NCBI RefSeq assembly: GCF_029910215.1
Contig: NZ_CP110397.1
Span: 1 to 64,000, forward strand
Origin: Paraburkholderia sp. D15
GTDB taxonomy: Bacteria; Pseudomonadota; Gammaproteobacteria; Burkholderiales; Burkholderiaceae
DNA: 64,000 nt
Direction of reading: 5' to 3'
Under the pieces are notes generated by a model. The model worked only from the letters and a program-made list of their open reading frames with translations. It did no database searches and was not told the DNA's origin. Positions 16,788-25,202 of this stretch are shown piece after piece. A program made the position numbers and the translations under genes. Position 1 is the first letter of the stretch. The number at the start of each line of letters is the position of its first letter.

Positions 16788-17153
16788 ATGGACGATTTCG
16801 ACTACGTCGTACGAGACAGCAATGCTGCCTGGCTGGACGGCCGCGGTGACGGTCGCTTCGAACGCTATGAGAGCTTCTATCAGGACTCGCGCGCGAAGCA
16901 GGCTGATGAATTCGATCTGGAAAAAACCAACGAAGCGTTCGCCAAGGTAGCCGGACGCAGCCCGTCACGCTTGTTCGCTCTCGCGTCCTCGCCGAACTTC
17001 GCCAGGCTCGCGATCGCTCTGCTTGCCGTCTTTATCACTTCGCGCACCGTTCCGTTGGTAGCCGTGAAACTCCCGTATGCAACTGCGTGCATGCTGGCTG
17101 GAGCATTGGTCGCGTTGCGGATTTTTCATCGGCGAAAGCGCAATCGGAAATGA
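16788..17153 (+). CDS. Small membrane protein, last gene of the rightward group
   Basis: A 121-residue protein. ATG 16788 is chosen over ATG 16782 because GAGGAGG (16775-16781) is then correctly spaced. The N-terminal half is charged and soluble (DYVVRDSNAAWLDGRGDGRF). Two hydrophobic segments follow (FARLAIALLAVFITSRTVPL and LPYATACMLAGALVALRIF), then a basic tail HRRKRNRK, so the protein probably spans the inner membrane twice. A terminator follows 20 bases after the stop. Function unknown. Confidence 0.6.
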   Translation: MDDFDYVVRDSNAAWLDGRGDGRFERYESFYQDSRAKQADEFDLEKTNEAFAKVAGRSPSRLFALASSPNFARLAIALLAVFITSRTVPLVAVKLPYATACMLAGALVALRIFHRRKRNRK

Positions 17154-17173
17154 GACGCCGAAGTGAACCCTAG

Positions 17174-17198
17174 ACCCGCCGCCTGGCGGGTTTCTTTT
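17174..17198 (+). terminator. Rho-independent terminator
   Basis: acccgcc (17174-17180), loop gcct, ggcgggt (17185-17191), then ttctttta. It ends the rightward group that contains the FlhD-FlhC fusion. Confidence 0.85.
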
Positions 17199-17399
17199 AT
17201 GCGGAGGACATACAGCTCAAGTACTACTGGAGATTACCGATAACTTTACAATGCCGACGCGCTGGAAGTGGGCATTTATGCGAAATCGGGCTTCACGACG
17301 CTCCGAGTGGTGGGGAAACTTGACTTCCATCTGGCGCGTGTAACCTGGAAATACGGTCGTGCAGTGGGCGCGACCCTTGATAGAAAGAACGAGGAAAAA

Positions 17400-18494
17400 A
17401 TGCAGAACAAGAAAATAACTCTCACGACCCTGTCGCTCGCTGCACTGATGACACTCGCAGCCTGCGGTGGTGGCGGTGGCGGCAGTAGCGCGAGCAATAC
17501 GGGCACCACAGCGCCAGCAACCGGCAGCAGCACACCGGCGTCAAATGCGGCCTCGCCCGCGACGTCCGTGCCGGCGCCGACGTACGCGAGTGCGTCGACG
17601 CAGTCGGCTGCCTTCAACGCATTGAATAACTATCGGCAAGCGATGGGAGTCGGCCTGCTTGCACAGGATGCTGTACTCGACACGTCTGCGCAATCACACG
17701 CGGCCTATCTCAACGCAAACCTTGCTAACGGCAACATCACGGCTCTTTCCCACAACGAAGTATCCACGTTCACAGATTTTTACGAAGTGACTCCGCTGAG
17801 TCGTGCGCGCAAAGCCGGTGCGCCCGCAACTGAATGGATCTGGGAGGACATCGCTGCTGGCCAAGCGCAAGCCAACGCGGCAGCATACGCTTCGGACTGT
17901 GTCGGGCAGTTTTTGAATACGGTCTACCATTTGCAGGGTGTTACAAGCGTCCAGCAAACGATCGGCATCGGGTTCCAACAGAACACGAGTCAGGGAACGT
18001 ACGCATGTTCGTTAGACTTCGGTGAAACGACAGGCGTCAGCGGCAATCCGTCGGACAATAGCGTGAACCTTTCCGCGGGCCAACAAATGCCCACTACGGC
18101 AATAGCTATTTCGCCTCTTCCCGGCGAGACGGGCGTAGCGCGTCTGATGACTGCGGAAACGCCGAACCCTGCGCCGGACCTGTCCGCCCCCGGTCGACCT
18201 GTTCTGGTGCGCGTCACGGCGATGAATCAGGGTGACGTGCTGACCGTCCAGAGCTTCACCCTAACGTCCGCGGGTGGCACGGTTGTTCCTGCCCGGGTGA
18301 TCGTTCCCTCCGCAGCGCTAAGCGGCTCGACGTCCGGCGTCACGGCGGACGTCAATAACGAACTGTTCCAAGGTGTTGCCGTTCTGCTCCCCTTAGCGGC
18401 GCTGGCGCCGAACACCACCTACTCCGTCAAATTGAACGCGTCGCGAAATGGCTCGCCGATATCCAAAAGCTCGACGTTCACAACCGGAAATTGA
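17400..18494 (+). CDS. Secreted lipoprotein with a CAP/SCP domain
   Basis: A 364-residue protein begun at ATG 17400 behind gagg. The signal peptide ends in the lipobox TLAAC with Cys22, followed by a flexible Gly/Ser/Thr/Pro stretch to about residue 70. Residues 72-200 are a CAP (SCP-like) domain: FNALNNYRQAMGVGLLAQDA, QSHAAYLNANL, ALSHNE and a late YACSLDFGE. The C-terminal part looks like an Ig-like or beta-sandwich domain (LTVQSFTLTSAGGTVVPARV, LAPNTTYSVKLNAS). CAP domains in bacteria include cell-wall, lipid-binding and adhesion proteins. The gene stands alone between two terminators, converging on the pilus operon, and may encode a surface partner of the mating apparatus. That link is inferred from position only. 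Confidence 0.8.
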   Translation: MQNKKITLTTLSLAALMTLAACGGGGGGSSASNTGTTAPATGSSTPASNAASPATSVPAPTYASASTQSAAFNALNNYRQAMGVGLLAQDAVLDTSAQSHAAYLNANLANGNITALSHNEVSTFTDFYEVTPLSRARKAGAPATEWIWEDIAAGQAQANAAAYASDCVGQFLNTVYHLQGVTSVQQTIGIGFQQNTSQGTYACSLDFGETTGVSGNPSDNSVNLSAGQQMPTTAIAISPLPGETGVARLMTAETPNPAPDLSAPGRPVLVRVTAMNQGDVLTVQSFTLTSAGGTVVPARVIVPSAALSGSTSGVTADVNNELFQGVAVLLPLAALAPNTTYSVKLNASRNGSPISKSSTFTTGN

Positions 18495-18511
18495 TCAAAA
18501 GCCGTATTTGT

Positions 18512-18549
18512 AAAAACGCGTGCAGGGTAGCCTGCACGCGTTTTTTTTA
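18512..18549. terminator. Bidirectional terminator between the CAP lipoprotein gene and the pilus operon
   Basis: A perfect 15-bp stem, aaaaacgcgtgcagg (18512-18526) and cctgcacgcgttttt (18531-18545), with loop gtag. T-runs follow on the plus strand (18541-18548) and on the minus strand (complement of 18512-18516). The stop codon of the last minus-strand operon gene lies at its edge. Confidence 0.92.
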
Positions 18550-19236
18550 ACGCCCGGATGCGCCTACGTCGTGTGTACACTGGCGTGGCGGCCACGAGGC
18601 GGGTGGGTAGTTTGGATCTGCATAGCCTCCGTAAAGCGAGGCGGCTGGCACATCCCAGTTATCGCCCAACACGTCGGCAAAGAAGCGTCCCATCGAATCT
18701 TGCGAGACACTGTAGGCAGCGGTTGGACTCGCCATCTGATAATACGAAACGTATCCGTCCGCGTAGGTTGCCTGATAGACGAGGGCTGACATCGTTCCAT
18801 CCTGAGTTGGGGCGTACCATCCACACTGAACGGTGACAAAGATGCTGTTAACCGCGACAAGCGCAGCACCGTTATGCGTCGCCATCCCCGTCTGTGGACT
18901 CGGCAAAGGGTTCGCACAACTCGGCGCGCCCCAAGCGCTTCCCTTCCAAGTTGGCGCAGACGTCTGCGTATAACCAGTCGGGCATGTGGGCGGCGCCTGA
19001 TAATTGCACTGCGGCGCCGAGTACCGAGAGCCTATCCACTTGGCCGGCACGAGCGTGGTCCAGCCAGGCGCGGACGAGCAAACCGGCGCAACCTGCGGAG
19101 ATGCACGTATGGGTTGGATGCACGTATTGTCTTCATAACCGTACACGCAGCCGTATGGCGCAGCCATCGCCGAGTAGACCTGTGCCATGAGCGTAGTGGC
19201 GATCGCCACTCCAGATAAAGTCGTTGCTCTGTTCAT
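18547..19236 (-). CDS. Secreted protein encoded after PilV, end of the transfer operon
   Basis: A 229-residue protein with a signal peptide (MNRATTLSGVAIATTLMAQV, cleaved after AMA) and many cysteines spread along a Pro/Tyr/Trp-rich chain (CPTGYTQTSAPTWKGSAW, CNYQAPPTC). The repeated pattern of C-P-x-G-Y-T-x-x-x-x-P-x-W resembles short extracellular repeats. It lies 13 bases downstream of the PilV stop, so it may be a pilus-tip or chaperone-like accessory. No homologous family is recognised with confidence. Confidence 0.6.
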   Translation of the reverse strand: MNRATTLSGVAIATTLMAQVYSAMAAPYGCVYGYEDNTCIQPIRASPQVAPVCSSAPGWTTLVPAKWIGSRYSAPQCNYQAPPTCPTGYTQTSAPTWKGSAWGAPSCANPLPSPQTGMATHNGAALVAVNSIFVTVQCGWYAPTQDGTMSALVYQATYADGYVSYYQMASPTAAYSVSQDSMGRFFADVLGDNWDVPAASLYGGYADPNYPPASWPPRQCTHDVGASGR

Positions 19237-19249
19237 CTTGATTGTCCTG

Positions 19250-20467
19250 TCATGAAGCGCAATACGTCGCAGCTACGCCGACGGCGGAAATTGGAGATCC
19301 GACTCCGTCTACCGCGTTAAGTGTCCACGGACCTGCGCCTTGCGTGACCCAGCTCACTACTGCCGTGTTGTCGACGTAGAAGTTTTGCGTGCTGACAACG
19401 ATCTTCGGCGCCGATCCGGCGGAACAGACCGGAGCGGGTACCACTGTCCCGTTATAGACCGCGTATGTCTGATATAGCGTCCACGGACCACTCATCGGAA
19501 TCCAGACGTTATCGAGACAATTCAACTGCTGTCCCGTGCCATCTGAGTTACCGGCGATGTCGCCATTTCGAGCACAGAAGGCCCGAGGCACGGCAAGGTT
19601 TGCAGCGTGAATGGTTCCAGACGACGTTACCGCGCCGACGTTGACGGGCGCGTAGAGATTTGTGCCCGTCTGGATTACCTGAAGGGCACCATCCTGATAG
19701 ATGTTCGTGTTCCCGGCGCCATCGTTACCGATCGAAGTCTGCCGCGGTCCATTGGCGGCGATCAGCGCACCGGCCTTCACCGTGCCAGTTGCGTCCATAC
19801 TGTTTACGTTGTGAAGACTCACGCCATTCACATTCTGGTCCCCCGTCCACGTAAGGCTACCGTCGCGTCGGATATAGACCGAGTTGCCGTCGGAGTCGAG
19901 CGCGTTGGTTGCGACGATCGCCGCTGGCGGATTGCCCGGTAGCGGGTTCGGGGTATGCCACGAGCCGTTCAGCCCTGTCACGGTCGCAGCGTTCTGGTAG
20001 TTCGAGTAACCAAAAGCGTTGCCGCCCGCCTGCGCGATCTGCGACGCGCCAGCGACGTCGGGCTGTCCGAGCTTCAGCAGCGGCTGCGACGGATAGAATG
20101 TATATGCGACGTGGCAGTTGCCTGCGGTCGCGGTACAGGTCGCCGGCACCATCGTCATCGCAATGGTGTACGTTCCGCCCCAGAAAGGCCCATTGCGGTG
20201 CGGCTGCTTGAGGTTGCCTGCGGTGTAAAGCTGGTCAATCGTCGGCGGCGTAAGTGTCGCTGAGCCCGTCGAAGCGAATTGCGCGAGCAGCGATGCATAG
20301 TTGTCGGTCACCCAGCTCGCAAGCGCCGCGTTGATGACCGCTTCGTTCTGCCCTTCGGCCGCGAGCTGCTGCGCTCGACGATGCGCGAGATCCTCCCTGA
20401 TGCCCTGCATCGTCAGCCACGCGGCGGCCGCAAGGACAACCGCCATTTCGATAATGCTGCCGCCCAT
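19250..20467 (-). CDS. pilV: PilV-type minor pilin / thin-pilus tip adhesin
   Basis: A 405-residue protein started at ATG 20467 with AAGGG upstream. The N-terminus MGGSIIEMAVVLAAAAWL is a type IVb prepilin signal: cleavage after Gly2 leaves Glu at +5 of the mature chain, followed by a membrane helix. The body is Thr/Asn/Gly-rich and beta-like, as in R64 PilV, whose C-terminus binds recipient lipopolysaccharide. In R64 the C-terminus is switched by a shufflon. Here I found neither shufflon repeats nor a recombinase next to the gene, so the adhesin appears fixed. It lies eight bases after pilS. Confidence 0.82.
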   Translation of the reverse strand: MGGSIIEMAVVLAAAAWLTMQGIREDLAHRRAQQLAAEGQNEAVINAALASWVTDNYASLLAQFASTGSATLTPPTIDQLYTAGNLKQPHRNGPFWGGTYTIAMTMVPATCTATAGNCHVAYTFYPSQPLLKLGQPDVAGASQIAQAGGNAFGYSNYQNAATVTGLNGSWHTPNPLPGNPPAAIVATNALDSDGNSVYIRRDGSLTWTGDQNVNGVSLHNVNSMDATGTVKAGALIAANGPRQTSIGNDGAGNTNIYQDGALQVIQTGTNLYAPVNVGAVTSSGTIHAANLAVPRAFCARNGDIAGNSDGTGQQLNCLDNVWIPMSGPWTLYQTYAVYNGTVVPAPVCSAGSAPKIVVSTQNFYVDNTAVVSWVTQGAGPWTLNAVDGVGSPISAVGVAATYCAS

Positions 20468-20475
20468 GATCGCCC

Positions 20476-21129
20476 TTACCCCGCCTTCGACACGTACATC
20501 TGCACCGCTGCGGTACCGCCCGCCGAGGCGCACGCGGTCCCGGCCGTGCTGCTGTTGAACGCGACGTTCGGGCTGTAGATAGTCGTTCCGTTGATCACCA
20601 CCTGCGAGTAGGCCGACGCGAGCGCACCCGCACTAAGCGCACACACCGCGGCGGGCACCGGGTAGCCGAGGATCATCGCGTCGTTGGTCGTAACCAGTGT
20701 GCCCGTCGTAGCCGACAGTGCTCCGCCGAAGAGACCCCGCACGCTTGCCCCGCCTGCCGCGACGCGCGAGCCAGCGACATCGAACGCGTGGTTCTGTGCG
20801 AGCGTCTGCAACGTTTCACCCGAAAAATCGACGTCGGTGTTTGTCGCATTCAGCACGCCGGAATGAAACAGCTGCGCTTCGCTCTTGAACGACGACGCGC
20901 GCACGAGGTTGTAGACGTATGACCCGCCGGCGTAAGCCGCCAGCGCGAGCAGCGCCGCGCCCGCCAGCACGGCGCCCGATTCAATCATCGACAGTTCGCC
21001 CGACTGCCTGCGGCGGCGACCCATCTCGATGTGCCGTGCTTTTCCTGCCTCGCGATCCGCGCAGTGCAGCCGCATGACGTTCTTCGGGAGCGTGGCGACC
21101 GCTGCGCTGGACTTCTTGTTCTTATGCAT
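20476..21129 (-). CDS. pilS: PilS-type major type IVb prepilin
   Basis: A 217-residue protein. A long basic leader (MHKNKKSSAAVATLPKNV through MGRRRRQSG) precedes the hydrophobic helix ESGAVLAGAALLALAAYAGG; the prepilin site is QSG before ELSMIE. The body carries a C-terminal pair of cysteines (VCALSAG and TACASAGG), as in type IVb pilins. It should be the structural subunit of the thin conjugative pilus. ATG 21129 has gaggtac upstream; a shorter form from the internal ATG at MGRRRRQSG is possible. No prepilin peptidase (PilU) gene is present in this window. Confidence 0.8.
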   Translation of the reverse strand: MHKNKKSSAAVATLPKNVMRLHCADREAGKARHIEMGRRRRQSGELSMIESGAVLAGAALLALAAYAGGSYVYNLVRASSFKSEAQLFHSGVLNATNTDVDFSGETLQTLAQNHAFDVAGSRVAAGGASVRGLFGGALSATTGTLVTTNDAMILGYPVPAAVCALSAGALASAYSQVVINGTTIYSPNVAFNSSTAGTACASAGGTAAVQMYVSKAG

Positions 21130-21139
21130 GGTGTGTACC

Positions 21140-22282
21140 TCAGTGAGCGACGAAATTGGGAGTGGATGGGGTCCCGGACAGGTCGAGACTGACGGCGCCG
21201 GTCATCACGTACGAGCCGACGCCGAGCCCCAGAAAAATGAGCGCGGCAAAGCCGAGCAGGACGTAGTGGGTGATCTTCGCGTTACGGCGGACGCTCTCGA
21301 CGACCCTCGCGAGCGATTCGCGACCGAGTGCCTTGATTGCCGCGATGAACTGGTCGCGAGCGGCGGCGTCTGAAACGGTGTCAACGATCTCGTCAGAGAA
21401 AATTCCGGTATCGAGTGCGCGCATGGGCTGATGGGGCGTCGCAGTCAGCCGGCGGCTCATGCGGTTCAGATGCCACTTCAACCAGGGGTCAGCGGTCTTC
21501 GAGAGACGATCGAGCGCCGCGCGCAACGTCAGCCCGGAGTCGAAGAGGCCCGAGAGCGACACGATCAGAAGCGCCGCGCGCAGATCGCGCCGGTTGCGCC
21601 ACATCAGCGGTGCCGCGTCGAACCGGTTTCTCGTGTCGCCGGTCCAGCGCCGCAGCGTCGAGAAATACGTGAACACGGCGCCGGTCACGAGACTCGCCGA
21701 CAGCCACCACTTTTCGTAGCAGAACGTGTCGATCGCATAGAGCACCTGTCCGGCCGCCGGCCACTGGTCCAGCGGCTTGACGTCGAGCGCCTGCGGATAG
21801 ATCGCCCCGCCAAACAGCATGCACAGCGCGTACAGGTAGACAATCAGGAAGGCCGGATACGCCATCTGCGCGGACGTGGTGCCCGAGAGCACTCGCTTCG
21901 CGTTGGCCGCCATTTCCGCAAGCTCGAGTCCGCGCACGGCGGCGTCCTCGCGCGTGGACGTGCTCGCGAGTTCAAGCAACGCGTACTCGTCGGAAGGAAT
22001 GAACGGCTTCATCGCCTGGGCGAAGGTATCCCCCGCGCGCATGCGTGCGCCGACCGCCCTGTACACCGGCCACAGCAACGTGTTGCGTTTGCGGCTGCGC
22101 TCCTCGTGCGTGCCAAGGCGCTCAAGCAGGGTCTCGCGGTTGCGCAGTCCCTTGGTCGTTACGTCGAGCCGCGTTTCGCGGTAGAAGCTCTCCCGCGCCT
22201 TGTGGAAGCGCCACGTCGCGATCCGCATGCGCTCGTTCTCCGGCAGCCTCATCACGACGGCGTGTATGAGTCGGCGCATCAT
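21140..22282 (-). CDS. pilR: PilR-type inner-membrane platform protein (GspF family)
   Basis: About 380 residues with the T2SSF/GspF architecture: two cytoplasmic helical repeats, the first containing AGDTFAQAMKPFIPSDEYAL and the second DSGLTLRAALDRLSKTADPW, each followed by membrane segments (FLIVYLYALCMLFGGAIYP and ITHYVLLGFAALIFLGLGVG). It anchors pilus assembly in the inner membrane and works with the ATPase encoded just upstream. The start overlaps the pilQ stop (ATGATGA), so either ATG 22282 or 22279 is possible. It ends ten bases before pilS. Confidence 0.88.
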   Translation of the reverse strand: MMRRLIHAVVMRLPENERMRIATWRFHKARESFYRETRLDVTTKGLRNRETLLERLGTHEERSRKRNTLLWPVYRAVGARMRAGDTFAQAMKPFIPSDEYALLELASTSTREDAAVRGLELAEMAANAKRVLSGTTSAQMAYPAFLIVYLYALCMLFGGAIYPQALDVKPLDQWPAAGQVLYAIDTFCYEKWWLSASLVTGAVFTYFSTLRRWTGDTRNRFDAAPLMWRNRRDLRAALLIVSLSGLFDSGLTLRAALDRLSKTADPWLKWHLNRMSRRLTATPHQPMRALDTGIFSDEIVDTVSDAAARDQFIAAIKALGRESLARVVESVRRNAKITHYVLLGFAALIFLGLGVGSYVMTGAVSLDLSGTPSTPNFVAH

Positions 22283-24603
22283 GACGGCATCTTCCCGTCG
22301 CGACCGGGCATCACGCGGTACTGCGCGAAACCGCCCATCGAGCGATCGATGAAGCGCGGATCGATGATCCCGGTAGACGCCTTGTACAGGGCGTGCTCGA
22401 AGATCGTCTTGCCGGTCATGTCGGCGTCGCCGAAGCCGGTCGCGCGTTCGCTGCGCCACACTGTCTCGGCGCCGCGCCAGTCGCGAACGGAAATCCTGTC
22501 GAGAAATTCGGGCGTCGGCCGGTACAACTCCATCGCAAGTGTCTGGCCTTTCGTCCCACCAGCCACCTTGCCATCACGCGTGAAGAGGCCCTTGCGCTGA
22601 CAGTGCTCACAGCCCTCCTCGCTTCGGCACGCCATGCGCGACGTGTCGAGGCCGAACTTTGCACGCAACAGTTCGAGTTGCGCCGCCGGCATCACGTCTG
22701 CTGCTGGGACTTTGCAACGAGGGCACAGCAGCGGGATCAGCTTCTGATAACCGGCCGCGTTCACGAATTCGTCGGACGACACCTCGTCCATTGGAAGCTG
22801 GAGGCGGCCGCCGACGAGCCGCATGAACACGCCGATCATGCGCTTGGCGTGAATCGTCGTTCGCACCGGGTGGCCGGTCAGGGCAAGTTCCGCGACCAGT
22901 GCCGCGACCACCTGATCACGGATCTCGGTCACGGTCAGATCGTCCGGGTCCATCCGCATGAGTGTGCGGATCACTTCCGCCATCTTGCGGCTGGCCTCTG
23001 CGTCCGATTCGTCGGGGCGCTGCTGCAACGATATCTCGGAGAGCCACGGGTTCGGAAACTCCGAGGGCTGGCTCACCGCATACTGCTTGCGCAGGTCGCG
23101 GGAGGTCATCATGTACGACATGGCGCGCAGCAGCGTCGATTTCGCCGAGCCGGTCTCGCCGCTCAGGAACGTGACACCGCCACTCACGCCGGCGAGGGAA
23201 TCGATGATTTCGAGCTGACTCGCTTCGAGCCCCATCTGCGACGGCATGAGCACGTTCACGTGCCGGAAGTTACCGTCGAGCAGACGCAGCGCCACGTCGA
23301 AGCCACCCACGAGCGGCGCGCTCTGCCAGCGCAGGTTGAGAAGGTCCGTACGGCAGACGATGGGAATCATCGCGGACTGAGATACGCTCGGCTGGAACGT
23401 CTCGCCCGAATTCGTGTTGCGCTGGACCAGATCCTGATAGGAGGCCGACAGCGCCCGCAGCACGACCGCCTTGGGCATGCGCCGATAGGTGTACATGTCG
23501 CCGTCAACGCGCAGACGGATCTCGACTTCATCGTTGAAGTCGCGGTATTCCCAGTGCTCATCGCTCGCGCCAAACTCGTGGGCTGCTTCGACGATGTCGC
23601 GGAACATACCGATAGCGCGCGATGCCTCGGGCACGACGGCTTTGGCCTCACGCTGCTTTGCTGCCGCGTAGATACCCGCGACCACATCCGCCGTGGCGAC
23701 CATCTCCTCCCGGATAGCGATATCGGCGCGCGCAAGGTCTTTCAGGTAGGTGGAGTACAGCGCGCTTTCGTGGAACTCGCGTGTGGCCACGACCATCGCA
23801 ACGCCGCCCTGCAGGTCGACGGCCACGAACTCGCGGCGCGCCGCGATCGTGATCTGCAAGGTCGAGTCCGGGCCCGGCTCACACAGAATCCGCTTGAACG
23901 GACCGAGTCCCTCGACAGAGAACAGTTGCGGCAGGCCACCCTGTGCATAGAGGACACCAGCGTCGAGCAGCTCGGTGTGTTCGCCGGCCTGCTCCGCCTT
24001 GCCCTGCTGACCGGTTCTGACTGGCGGCTTTTCGCGAGCGCCCGGGTCCGCCTCACGCGCATACGCCGCCGACGACGTCGCCTCAGCGCTCGTGGCGGTA
24101 TCGGCCGCGTTCATCGACGTCGGTTCGCCGGATCCGTCGTGCGCCTCGATGCCGCTCATCTCTCCCGGCACCCCGAACTGTGCGCTGACATGCGCACGGC
24201 CGCGCAATACGTCGTCGCTGGCCTGCTGCGGTGTCGATGCTGCGTCCGCCGCCGGCGACGCGTTATCGTGCGCCGCGGACGCGAACTCTGCGTTTGTCGC
24301 GTGCGAAGCCGCACGCTCGTCGCAGGCTGACTCCGGCTGCGCGTTCGCACGGGCGCGCGTTGACCACTGGATCGCATCCGGGTCGAGCGCTTCGACATCG
24401 GTCACGTCGCCGTTGCGAAGTCTCATACCGAGCGTCATCAGCTGCGGATTCGCGGCGCGGCTTTCGGACTCGAAGCGGGGCTCCGACACCGGAAGAATGG
24501 TTGTTGCACCCGTATCGGTGAATGACTCACGCCAGCCCCGCAGACGTCCGAGAAAGCCCCGCGATGCCGGTTCTTCGGATTCGGTTCCCGTGAACATGCC
24601 CAT
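22279..24603 (-). CDS. pilQ: PilQ-type pilus assembly ATPase with a long N-terminal extension
   Basis: A 774-residue GspE/VirB11-type ATPase begun at ATG 24603 with AGGA upstream. The Walker A motif is SGETGSAKST (481-490), MDPDDLTVTEIRD (551-563) stands at the Walker B region, and TIHAKR (584-589) is near the His box. A cysteine pair CPRC (627-630) and CRSEEGCEHC (659-668) form the zinc element typical of pilus ATPases. It powers polymerisation of PilS. The first 210 residues are an Ala/Ser/Glu/Asp-rich, probably disordered extension that makes the protein about 250 residues longer than R64 PilQ. It lies between pilP and pilR in the standard order. Confidence 0.9.
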   Translation of the reverse strand: MGMFTGTESEEPASRGFLGRLRGWRESFTDTGATTILPVSEPRFESESRAANPQLMTLGMRLRNGDVTDVEALDPDAIQWSTRARANAQPESACDERAASHATNAEFASAAHDNASPAADAASTPQQASDDVLRGRAHVSAQFGVPGEMSGIEAHDGSGEPTSMNAADTATSAEATSSAAYAREADPGAREKPPVRTGQQGKAEQAGEHTELLDAGVLYAQGGLPQLFSVEGLGPFKRILCEPGPDSTLQITIAARREFVAVDLQGGVAMVVATREFHESALYSTYLKDLARADIAIREEMVATADVVAGIYAAAKQREAKAVVPEASRAIGMFRDIVEAAHEFGASDEHWEYRDFNDEVEIRLRVDGDMYTYRRMPKAVVLRALSASYQDLVQRNTNSGETFQPSVSQSAMIPIVCRTDLLNLRWQSAPLVGGFDVALRLLDGNFRHVNVLMPSQMGLEASQLEIIDSLAGVSGGVTFLSGETGSAKSTLLRAMSYMMTSRDLRKQYAVSQPSEFPNPWLSEISLQQRPDESDAEASRKMAEVIRTLMRMDPDDLTVTEIRDQVVAALVAELALTGHPVRTTIHAKRMIGVFMRLVGGRLQLPMDEVSSDEFVNAAGYQKLIPLLCPRCKVPAADVMPAAQLELLRAKFGLDTSRMACRSEEGCEHCQRKGLFTRDGKVAGGTKGQTLAMELYRPTPEFLDRISVRDWRGAETVWRSERATGFGDADMTGKTIFEHALYKASTGIIDPRFIDRSMGGFAQYRVMPGRDGKMPS

Positions 24604-24605
24604 GT

Positions 24606-25202
24606 TTATTTTCCTGGATAGATGGGGGTGGCCACCGGGCCACCCGGCGGCAGCGGCCCGCCGAGATCGCTGATCGCCTGGAGCGTTGCCGTGTTCATGC
24701 CGCCCGATGCAGCACCGCCCCGGATCGGTTCGGTCCACACGTGTTTGCCTTCAGAGACGGTCACGGCATAGCCGCTCACTTTCTCGGCCGTCCATCCGTT
24801 CGTCAGCTTCGTGCCGAGTCGTGCCGGATAGATGCCACCGCCCGACTCGTACAGCACGTAGTGGCCGGTCGCATCGTCGTATGCGCCGACAAAGACCACC
24901 GGCTCCGAACGCGAGCGCGGCGATTCAGCCTTTCTTGAAGGCGGTACGTTCTGCACGGGTGCCGGGGCCGACATCGACGGCAGCGGCGCGGGGAGACCGC
25001 CCGCTGGGGGAATCGCGGCAGATGATGCGCTCGCGTCTTCCGAACTTTTGAGCTGCCGCACTACCTTGTCGCGCGAAAGCTGGTCGATATCGTCAAGCGA
25101 CAGGTGCGGGCCGTCCGCGCGTGCGAGCAGAGGCAACCCGAGAAGACCAGTCGCAGTGAGCGCGATCGCCAGCCGCGCGGCGACAGGATTAATCGAGAAC
25201 AT
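24606..25202 (-). CDS. pilP: PilP-type pilus assembly protein
   Basis: A 198-residue exported protein with a signal peptide (LAIALTATGLLGLPLLARAD, mature start near residue 31), a helix with LSLDDIDQLSRDKVVRQL, a Ser/Pro/Ala linker, and a C-terminal beta domain (VVFVGAYDDATGHYVLYESG, TKLTNGWTAEKVSGYAVTV). In R64-type systems PilP is a periplasmic component that links PilO and the secretin PilN. It overlaps the end of pilO by 14 bases and precedes pilQ by two bases, as in R64. Confidence 0.8.
   Translation of the reverse strand: MFSINPVAARLAIALTATGLLGLPLLARADGPHLSLDDIDQLSRDKVVRQLKSSEDASASSAAIPPAGGLPAPLPSMSAPAPVQNVPPSRKAESPRSRSEPVVFVGAYDDATGHYVLYESGGGIYPARLGTKLTNGWTAEKVSGYAVTVSEGKHVWTEPIRGGAASGGMNTATLQAISDLGGPLPPGGPVATPIYPGK

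Noticed and set aside
18547..19640. Shufflon at the pilV C-terminus
   Set aside because: I found no repeated 19-bp sfx-like sites, no alternative C-terminal segments and no rci recombinase next to pilV.
22393..24330. 645-codon frame antisense to pilQ
   Set aside because: It has the shadow composition (high Arg, His, Leu) and no motif, while the opposite strand encodes a clear ATPase.
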